Below, piece by piece: positions 58,954 to 64,000 of a stretch of 64,000 bases of DNA. Below the pieces are notes generated by a model. The model ran no database searches and was not told where the DNA came from. It saw only the letters and a program-made list of their open reading frames with translations. Position 1 is the first letter of the stretch, and each line of letters begins with the position of its first letter. The DNA comes from Streptomyces sp. CG 926 (GTDB taxonomy: Bacteria > Actinomycetota > Actinomycetes > Streptomycetales > Streptomycetaceae), in assembly GCF_003148825.1 (NCBI RefSeq), contig NZ_QGGZ01000016.1, positions 90,083 to 154,082 of the forward strand, given 5' to 3'. The translations under genes and the position numbers were made by a program.

Positions 58954-59625
58954 TCAGTTGCTGCGGGCGGTGATGTCGCCGTAGGAGGTGGTGGCGCGGA
59001 TGTTCAGGCCGGCGGCGGCGCCGTCGGTGTTGGCGAGGGTGTTGTGGACGCGGCCGTAGGCGGTGCCGGCGTCGAGGGTGGCGGAGACACCGCGGGCGGC
59101 GCCGACGGTGATGTCGCCGGCCTGGGTGGTCAGTTCGACGGTGCCGTGGACGGCTTCGGCGATGTGCAGATCGCCCTTGTGGGTGCTGATCCGGGCAGCG
59201 CCGGTCAGGCGACCGACGGAGATGTCGCCGGCCAGGAGGGTGAGGTGGGCGCCCGCAGTCTCCTCCAGCTCGATCGTGGCCTGGGCACTCTCGAGGGTGA
59301 CGTCGCCCAGGCGCCCCGTGCCACGGAACTCGGCGGCCGCAGTCTTCGCCTCGATGCTCGAGCCGGCCGGGAGTTGGACCGTGATCTCCACTGAGCCCGG
59401 GTGGCCGACGAGCTTGTTCTTCGCGGCCGCGGCGGTGATCCGCAGGACGCCGTCCTTGTACTCGGCGGTGGTCTGCTCGGCGGCCTTCACGTCGCGGCCG
59501 TCGGAGGCGTCGGCGGGGAGGATCTCGACGGTGGTGTCGGCCCGGTCGGCGGCGATGAACCGGATGAGCCCGGCGGGGATGTCCAGGACGGCGGAGATCG
59601 GGGCGGTGGTGGCGAACTTCTGCAT
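58954..59625 (-). CDS. DUF4097 (Toastrack-like) beta-helix protein
   Basis: 223 residues from ATG 59625, with GAAGGAG upstream. Repeating beta units are clear: VEITVQLPAGSSIEAKTAAAE, LGDVTLESAQATIELEETAGA, LTLLAGDISVGRLTGAARI, HKGDLHIAEAVHGTVELTTQ, GDITVGAARGVSATLDAGT. This is the DUF4097/Toastrack repeat fold, often linked to envelope-stress or phage-shock systems. There is no signal or membrane segment, so it should be cytoplasmic. The promoter is overlaid by a 16-bp palindrome. Confidence 0.9.
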   Translation of the reverse strand: MQKFATTAPISAVLDIPAGLIRFIAADRADTTVEILPADASDGRDVKAAEQTTAEYKDGVLRITAAAAKNKLVGHPGSVEITVQLPAGSSIEAKTAAAEFRGTGRLGDVTLESAQATIELEETAGAHLTLLAGDISVGRLTGAARISTHKGDLHIAEAVHGTVELTTQAGDITVGAARGVSATLDAGTAYGRVHNTLANTDGAAAGLNIRATTSYGDITARSN

Positions 59626-59685
59626 GGTTCCTTCTCCTTCATCAGCGGCTGCGCTCCGTGCGCCCCGCGGTTTCCGATGAACGAA

Positions 59686-59726
59686 AAGCTACGTTGCATT
59701 CAATGAGCTGGCAACATGCATGTTGC
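59686..59726 (-). promoter_or_regulatory. DUF4097 promoter with GCAACATGCATGTTGC operator
   Basis: Minus-strand -35 TTGCCA (59714-59709) and -10 TAGCTT (59691-59686) have a 17-bp spacer. The perfect 16-bp palindrome GCAACATGCATGTTGC (59711-59726) overlaps the -35. GTTGC at 59693-59697 forms a second dyad with GCAAC at 59711-59715. Position favours repression. Confidence 0.7.
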
Positions 59727-59954
59727 GTGAAATATGCATCTCTACAGGTCAGGGCAGGAACTTCGTTGCAGTGGTCTCGATCTTAACGCAACAATGCCCG
59801 CACAGACTGTTGCAATGGGTTGGAGGTGAACGCTCTGCTGGAGGGGTGGGTGCCCGCAACTGCGGGATCGTCCGCAGCGGTATGACGGATCATGAGGTGA
59901 CTGACTGCCAGGACCGCCTCCTCGTACCCCGGTGTCACCCGAGAGCGACAACGC

Positions 59955-59996
59955 GGAAGGGGCCGCAGCCGACCGATGTCGGCTGCGGCCCCTTCC
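59955..59996 (-). terminator. strong intrinsic terminator of the peptidase-like gene
   Basis: GGAAGGGGCCGCAGCCGAC (59955-59973) and GTCGGCTGCGGCCCCTTCC (59978-59996) form a perfect 19-bp stem with a 4-base loop, 31 bp beyond the stop at 60028. Almost certainly ends transcription from that gene. Confidence 0.92.
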
Positions 59997-60027
59997 ACCT
60001 CCTCCGTCCGCCTCTCCTGGGGTGCGT

Positions 60028-61647
60028 TCAGTGCAGGACGGGGATCACGTCGCGTGTCTCGTCGACCTCGGTGCCCGTTGTGCGGCGGCCGAACGGCTCC
60101 GGGGGAGCTTCGTCCGCGCAGACGGTGCCCCGCGCGGGCAGGGCCAGCGTGGCGAGGTAGTTGTCGACCAGCGTGCTCACACACGCACTGCGGTGGTAGG
60201 CGGTGTGCCCCTCGGCGTCGAAGGTCAGCAGCCTTCCGCGATCCAGCGTCCCGGCCAGGGCCACGGCGTCCTGGTAGGGGGTGTCCGGGTCTCCGGTCGT
60301 CCCGAGCACCAGGATCGGGGCGGAACCCGCCGCCCGGTAGGAGCCTCCGAAACGGCTCGGGCGTTCCGCCGGCCACTGGGCGCAGGTGGGTGCGTGGTTG
60401 TGGTCGTAGGTCGGCGGCCCCAGGCCGATCGGCGGCCCCAACAAGGGTGCGGACGCCGCCTCGCCGCCCACCAGTGCGCCCAGCAGCAACCGATTGGCCG
60501 GGTAGAGGCGGTCGGCGCATTCCACGGCCATGTTGACGTTGAGGAAGTCGAACGACGCGGGTGAGGGCGGCGACAGCAGGAACGAAGCCTGACGCGCCTG
60601 CGCCGAGCGCAGCGCCTGCCCGAGGTACGGCCAGATCTCCTTGCCCGCGTTGATGTTGAACATCAGACGGTAGGCCAGGGTGTAGCCGGTGGCCGGACGT
60701 CCGCTCGCCGTGATCACCGGGTCGGCGTCCAGATTCCGCTTCAACTCCTCGAACGCCTGCCGCGGCCGGCCCTCACCGAATCCGCAGGCCGCCGCATCAC
60801 GCCCGCACCAGTCCAGGAACCGCCCGACAGCCGCGTCCAGGGCGGTGAACTGCCCGGCGTCGTACGCGTACGGCACGTCCGCGTAGCGGCGCGGATCGTA
60901 GGCCCCGTCCAGGACCATGGCCCGCACGCGCTGCGGGAACTGCGCGGCGTACACGGTACCGACGTAGCTGCCGAAGGAACGGCCGTAGAAGGAGAGCGTC
61001 TCCTCGCCCAGCGCCTGCCTCAGCAGGTCGAGGTCCTTGGCGTTCGACCCGGTGCCTACGAACGGCACCAGGTCCCCGGAACGCTCCTGGCAGGCGGCGG
61101 CGAACTCGGCCCCCTGTCGCACGGCCTCTTTCAGGGCCCCAGGCCCGGGCCCGGGCGCACCGCGCGCCTTGTCGACGGCGGTCATGTACTCCTCGTCGTT
61201 CCAGCACTCCACCTGCCCGCTGCGCGCCACACCCCGCATGTCGTACCCGATGACGTCGAACGCGCCGCGCAGGGCCGCGGGCAGGGCCTCGTAGCTGTTG
61301 CGGGCGAAGTCCACCCCGGAGTTGCCGGGCCCTCCGGGATGCAGCACCAGGACGCCTGTGCGGTGCGCCGGGTCGCCCGCGGGCCGGCGGGTGACCGCGA
61401 GCGCCAGCGTGGGCCCGGTGGGTCGGCGGTAGTCCAACGGCACTCGGGCGGTCGCGCACTCGAAGCCGTCCTCCTCCCCATCGCACGGGCCCCAAGCCAG
61501 CACCGGGACGGGCAGCGCGCCCACCGCGGCCCCGGCCGCCGCCCGGGCGGCGCCGGGTGCGCCTCCCAGGAGCGCGGTGACCGCGATCAGGAGCAGGGAT
61601 ATCCCCCACGCCACGCGCCTGCGGGGGTCGTCGGCCAAACGGGTCAT
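60028..61647 (-). CDS. secreted alpha/beta hydrolase, tripeptidyl aminopeptidase-like
   Basis: 539 residues from ATG 61647, behind GGAGGAG; GTG 61665 has no such site. An N-terminal signal or anchor (VAWGISLLLIAVTALLGGAPGAARA) precedes CATARVPLDYRRPTGPTLALAVTR, LVLHPGGPGNSG, the elbow FYGRSFGSYVGTVYA (Ser), ILVLGTTGDPDTPYQDAV (Asp) and FDAEGHTAYHRSACV (His). IGYDMRGVARSG has Ala where relatives have Gly-x-Gly. Related to the hydrolase at 37870-39480. Probably an extracellular exopeptidase. Confidence 0.92.
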   Translation of the reverse strand: MTRLADDPRRRVAWGISLLLIAVTALLGGAPGAARAAAGAAVGALPVPVLAWGPCDGEEDGFECATARVPLDYRRPTGPTLALAVTRRPAGDPAHRTGVLVLHPGGPGNSGVDFARNSYEALPAALRGAFDVIGYDMRGVARSGQVECWNDEEYMTAVDKARGAPGPGPGALKEAVRQGAEFAAACQERSGDLVPFVGTGSNAKDLDLLRQALGEETLSFYGRSFGSYVGTVYAAQFPQRVRAMVLDGAYDPRRYADVPYAYDAGQFTALDAAVGRFLDWCGRDAAACGFGEGRPRQAFEELKRNLDADPVITASGRPATGYTLAYRLMFNINAGKEIWPYLGQALRSAQARQASFLLSPPSPASFDFLNVNMAVECADRLYPANRLLLGALVGGEAASAPLLGPPIGLGPPTYDHNHAPTCAQWPAERPSRFGGSYRAAGSAPILVLGTTGDPDTPYQDAVALAGTLDRGRLLTFDAEGHTAYHRSACVSTLVDNYLATLALPARGTVCADEAPPEPFGRRTTGTEVDETRDVIPVLH

Positions 61648-61793
61648 GCGGCGCTCCTCCGTCACGGCTGTTCGGAACGGACGACAAAGTAACGTCCGCC
61701 CACCGCCCCTGTCGGCCCGCCAGGAGTTGATTCCCGGCTACCACGAGGGTTGTACGACGTCGTCTGACGGTGCCGCGTGGTTCGTGGGTCGGG

Positions 61794-62198
61794 TCAGGGC
61801 ATTTGGTCGGGGTCGCAGGTGGCGCGTCGTTGTCCGATGGCGCGTAGGGCTCGCATGAGTGCTTCTTCGTCCCCGGCGCGGACGTGGTGGACGGCTCCGT
61901 GGGCGGTGATGCCGTCGAGGTCGGTGGTGGTCGTTCCGTTCCTGGTGCGGAGTACGACTCCGCCGGGTGGGTCGAGGGCCCGGACCCCTTGGAAGACGTC
62001 GAGGGCGGCGGGGTCCTCACGCAGGTTGCCGGAGAGGGTCAGGACGGTGATGTCGGGGAGGAGGATCCGGGCGTGGGCGAGGGCGATGTCGGGTGTGTGG
62101 GCGTGGGAGACGACCCGGAAGTGGGGGTTGCGCTGGATCCGTGAGCGCAGCAGTTCGAGTTCCGGGCCTTCGGGTACGCCGACCACCAGGACTGTCAT
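61794..62198 (-). CDS. degenerate response-regulator receiver-like protein
   Basis: 134 residues from ATG 62198 (GTG 62201 also possible); GAGGA precedes. MTVLVVGVPEGPELELLRSRI, then FRVVSHAHTPDIALAHARILLPDITVLTLSGN, follow receiver-domain alternation, but the strand-3 phosphoacceptor Asp is replaced (VLTLSG) and the first acidic pair is missing. No output domain is present. It may act as a phosphorylation-independent pseudo-receiver. An upstream low-complexity ORF ends in TGATG overlap with this ATG. Confidence 0.65.
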   Translation of the reverse strand: MTVLVVGVPEGPELELLRSRIQRNPHFRVVSHAHTPDIALAHARILLPDITVLTLSGNLREDPAALDVFQGVRALDPPGGVVLRTRNGTTTTDLDGITAHGAVHHVRAGDEEALMRALRAIGQRRATCDPDQMP

Positions 62199-62533
62199 CA
62201 CAGTTCCTCATCCTCCGTCGTGGCGGTGGGCCCGTCGAGCGGGGGAGCGCGGGCGTGCCCGTCGTACCCCGGGTCCGGTGGGTCCGCTGAGCGGGGGTGG
62301 GGGTGCTCGCTGTCCTCCGTCGTGGCGGTGGTTCCGCTGAGTGGGGGTGTGTCCGTTGTTCCGTTGTTTCGTGGGTGCGGCGGGTTGGGGGTGGGGGTGT
62401 GTTGGTTGCCCTGCGTCGGTCCGGCGGTACCGGGGGGTGTGGTGTCGGTGTGTGTTGCGGGCCCGTACGCGTCGTGTCGTGTCGCGTCGTGGCGGGGTGT
62501 GGGTCCGGTCGCGGGTCTACTGTGCAGGTCCAT
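62198..62533 (-). CDS. low-complexity Thr/Pro-rich ORF, doubtful gene
   Basis: 111 codons from ATG 62533 (MDLHSRPATG) to a TGA sharing one base with the next ATG. The second half repeats TATTED twice (SGTTATTEDSE, DGPTATTEDEE), from a 19-bp direct repeat TCCTCCGTCGTGGCGGTGG at 62211 and 62313. G/C third positions and the coupling-like overlap support it, but composition is biased and the start is only 20 bp from the divergent ATG 62553. The repeats might be the real signal rather than a protein. Confidence 0.25.
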   Translation of the reverse strand: MDLHSRPATGPTPRHDATRHDAYGPATHTDTTPPGTAGPTQGNQHTPTPNPPHPRNNGTTDTPPLSGTTATTEDSEHPHPRSADPPDPGYDGHARAPPLDGPTATTEDEEL

Positions 62534-62552
62534 GCTGTGGGAGGAGTGGCGG

Positions 62553-63155
62553 ATGGCCGGTACGACGATCTTCGATCTGGGGCCGCAGGCCGGTGTGGTG
62601 GCCCGTCTGGTGGTCGCTGTTCCCGATGCCCGTCTCACCGCGGGTACGCCTTGTCCGGTGTGGTCGGTGGGTGATCTGTTGGGGCATCTCGCGGGTCTGT
62701 CGGTGGCTTTCCGTGACGCGGCGCGTAAGGATCTGGGTGTCACCACGGACACGGCCCCCGGCCAGGCCGCGCCCGCCCTGCCTGCCGACTGGCGGGAGGT
62801 GCTGCCCGGGGTTTTGGGTGAGTTGGCCGAGGCGTGGCGGGACCCGGCCGCCTGGGGTGGCACGACCCGTGCGGGTGGTGTGGACCTGCCGGGTGTCGTC
62901 GCGGGGGCGGTGGCCGCGGACGAGTTGGTGGTGCACGGTTGGGATCTGGCGCGGGCCACGGGCCAGGACTATGTGCCCGATCCGGTCGCGTTGCGTGCCG
63001 CGCATTCGTTCCTGGAGGCGGCCGCGGCGGACGGGGACCGTGGCGGAGGCATCTTCGGCCCGATCGTGCCCGTGCCGGACGACGCCCCGCTGTTGGAGCG
63101 GGTCCTGGGCCTGAGCGGGCGTGATCCGCGCTGGACACCGTCCGCCCGGCCGTGA
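62553..63155 (+). CDS. TIGR03086-type (mycothiol-dependent maleylpyruvate isomerase-like) protein
   Basis: 200 residues from ATG 62553, with GGGAGGAG six bases upstream. TIFDLGPQAGVVARLVVAV, TPCPVWSVGDLLGHLAGL (metal-binding His) and VAADELVVHGWDLARATGQDY (HGWDLA) are the signature of the TIGR03086 / MDMPI_N family, whose members bind metal and often use mycothiol. LGLSGRDPRW is the usual C-terminal end. Enzyme reaction unknown. Confidence 0.9.
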   Translation: MAGTTIFDLGPQAGVVARLVVAVPDARLTAGTPCPVWSVGDLLGHLAGLSVAFRDAARKDLGVTTDTAPGQAAPALPADWREVLPGVLGELAEAWRDPAAWGGTTRAGGVDLPGVVAGAVAADELVVHGWDLARATGQDYVPDPVALRAAHSFLEAAAADGDRGGGIFGPIVPVPDDAPLLERVLGLSGRDPRWTPSARP

Positions 63156-63203
63156 CGTGAGACGGCCGGGCCCCTCGGGCTCGTTTCCGGCACGGCCTCA
63201 ACG

Positions 63204-63225
63204 GCCGGGCCCTTTCGGGTCCGGC
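63204..63225. terminator. intrinsic terminator between convergent genes
   Basis: GCCGGGCCC (63204-63212), loop TTTC, GGGTCCGGC (63217-63225), with one G-T pair. Variants GGGCCCCTCGGGCTC and GGGCCCTTTAGGGTCC occur on either side, so the 90-bp gap may hold several hairpins. Confidence 0.65.
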
Positions 63226-63246
63226 GTCACCGCGTCGGGCGGTCTT

Positions 63247-64000
63247 TCAGGCCTGGCGTTGCGGCGTGGGCCCTTTAGGGTCCGGTGCTGTTTCGTCGGT
63301 CGGGTCTTCCGGTTTGGTGGGGTCTCGGTGTCGGTCTTTCGGGTCTGGCGTTGCGGTGTGGGTGGGGTGTGTCGGGTTCGGCATTGCCTGATTGCCCTCC
63401 ATGTTGGTCAGCACGCTGCTCATGCTCTGCTGCGTCACCCCGTAGGAGCGGGCCAGCTGGGCACCTGACGGGCTGGGGCTGGGGTCACCGCCACCGTCTC
63501 CGCCGCTGCCGGGGCCTTTGCCTGGGCTGCTGGTGCAGCCGTTGACGGCGGTCCGGCCGGTGGTGGTGCCGTCACCGCACGCCACCGCCACCGCTTTGGC
63601 CACCGCCACCGCCACCGCCACCGCCACCGCCACCGCCACCGCCACCGCCACCGCCACCGCCACCGCCTGGGCCGGCGCCGTGGCCCGGGCCGGGGCCTCT
63701 GCCGGGGTCTTTGCCTGGGCTGCTGCCGGGGCCGTGCCACCGCTGCTGGGGGTCGGCGCTTGGGCCTGGGCCGCCAGGGCCACCGCTTGGGCCGAGGCCT
63801 CCGCCGCTGACGGGGCCTGGCCTGGCTGCCTGGGCGTGGGTCGGTGCGGGGGCCTGTGCCGTGGCCTTTGCCGGGCTGCCGCTGGTTTGGGTGGGGTGGT
63901 GGTGTCTGGCTGCTGGCTGCTGGGTGTCGGTGTGGGGGGTGTGTGTGGTGACGGTGGGTGAGGTTCGGGGGGTGTGGGGGTGAGTCGTCCCATAGGGCGC
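63247..64000 (-). CDS. repeat-rich protein with (AV)n stretch, start outside or at window edge
   Basis: The minus frame is open to the edge; ATG 63993 is the first start inside the window. The product begins Pro/Thr-rich (TPTPPEPHPPSPHTPPTPTP), then Ala/Gln-rich, then a run of about 11 Ala-Val dipeptides from GCCACC repeats, then ACGDGTTTGRTAVNGCTSSP, a Gly/Ser linker and GAQLARSYGVTQQSMSSVLTNMEG. The (AV)n run could span a membrane. Another frame gives Gly/Pro-rich sequence over the repeat but stops just after it, so a frameshift upstream cannot be excluded. Real gene likely, exact form uncertain. Confidence 0.45.
   Translation of the reverse strand, partial: RPMGRLTPTPPEPHPPSPHTPPTPTPSSQQPDTTTPPKPAAARQRPRHRPPHRPTPRQPGQAPSAAEASAQAVALAAQAQAPTPSSGGTAPAAAQAKTPAEAPARATAPAQAVAVAVAVAVAVAVAVAVAVAVAKAVAVACGDGTTTGRTAVNGCTSSPGKGPGSGGDGGGDPSPSPSGAQLARSYGVTQQSMSSVLTNMEGNQAMPNPTHPTHTATPDPKDRHRDPTKPEDPTDETAPDPKGPTPQRQA
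63599..63667. repeat. hexanucleotide microsatellite (GCCACC) about 11 copies
   Basis: GCCACC repeats without interruption from 63599 to 63667; one interrupted pair lies just before at 63581-63592. In the minus-strand frame it codes Ala-Val. Whole units do not alter frame, so copy changes would only alter the length of the stretch. Confidence 0.95.

Larger units (their letters stand above)
59626..60027. other. 402-bp regulatory spacer
   Basis: Less GC-rich than the surroundings between about 59675 and 59815. Holds the DUF4097 promoter and operator, at least five further GTTGC/GCAAC half-sites (59693, 59765, 59788, 59809), and the strong terminator at 59955-59996. No gene is supported. Confidence 0.6.

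Noticed and set aside
62198..62959. 253-codon minus-strand gene covering the TIGR03086-type gene
   Set aside because: The plus strand carries clear family motifs and a strong ribosome site; only the short part below 62533 is kept as doubtful.
63435..63740. WRWRWR repeat antimicrobial-like peptide from the microsatellite
   Set aside because: It is just the third reading of the GCCACC repeat and has no plausible start or context.

Overview
The window is actinobacterial chromosome, almost certainly Streptomyces. GC is very high with strong G/C bias at third codon positions, GTG and TTG starts are common, lipoproteins and secreted proteins with Ala-rich signals are frequent, and family content is typical (PAS-GAF-SpoIIE phosphatase, LCP protein, many TetR/PadR regulators, tripeptidyl-aminopeptidase-like hydrolases, DUF4097 protein). 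No rRNA, tRNA, CRISPR array, transposase or phage module was seen. About 62 genes are supported; at least three are broken by frameshifts.

1-15.4 kb is mixed single genes: a partial ABM-domain monooxygenase, an Rnl2-type RNA ligase, small lipoproteins, a PLP decarboxylase, a P450, a PAS-PAS-GAF-SpoIIE phosphatase, an LCP protein, a VOC protein, a DUF5954-like protein, a truncated PPOX-like gene, and a divergent PadR/membrane-protein pair with a GACATGTC operator pair.

16.2-33.3 kb is the most coherent block. A minus-strand operon reads orphan protein, NuoF-like flavoprotein, [3Fe-4S] ferredoxin, NDP-forming acyl-CoA synthetase, two tandem acyl-CoA dehydrogenases, 3-hydroxyacyl-CoA dehydrogenase and TetR. 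Facing it is a plus-strand operon of Rieske oxygenase, a PotD/B/C/A-type ABC importer, FAD amine oxidase and aldehyde dehydrogenase. Two perfect and one near copy of CTGACCGATCGGTCAG lie between them. I read this as one regulon for uptake and breakdown of a polyamine or N-methylated amine, with an acyl-CoA branch and a dedicated electron supply to the Rieske enzyme. The substrate is not determined by the sequence.

33.3-47.9 kb holds a frameshifted aldo/keto reductase facing a TetR, two alpha/beta hydrolases (one frameshifted in a homopolymer), a secreted peptidase-like hydrolase, a GNAT gene preceded by a 17-codon leader ORF inside a stem-loop, glucose-6-phosphate dehydrogenase with an acyl-CoA-dehydrogenase-like flavoprotein, membrane proteins and a MatB-like acyl-CoA ligase.

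48.2-64 kb is richer in signalling and odd proteins: an ECF sigma factor fused to a zinc finger, membrane helix and ricin-type lectin domain; a split gene; a methyltransferase; a caspase-like protein lacking the expected catalytic residues; an FMN reductase; a membrane Ser/Thr kinase; a coiled-coil/winged-helix protein; a DUF4097 protein with a palindromic operator; a second secreted peptidase-like hydrolase; a degenerate receiver protein; a TIGR03086-type protein; and a repeat-rich gene containing an (AV)n stretch. Two promoters 20 kb apart (35.66 and 55.67 kb) share a MerR/SoxR-like dyad in a 19-bp spacer, suggesting one outside regulator controls both.
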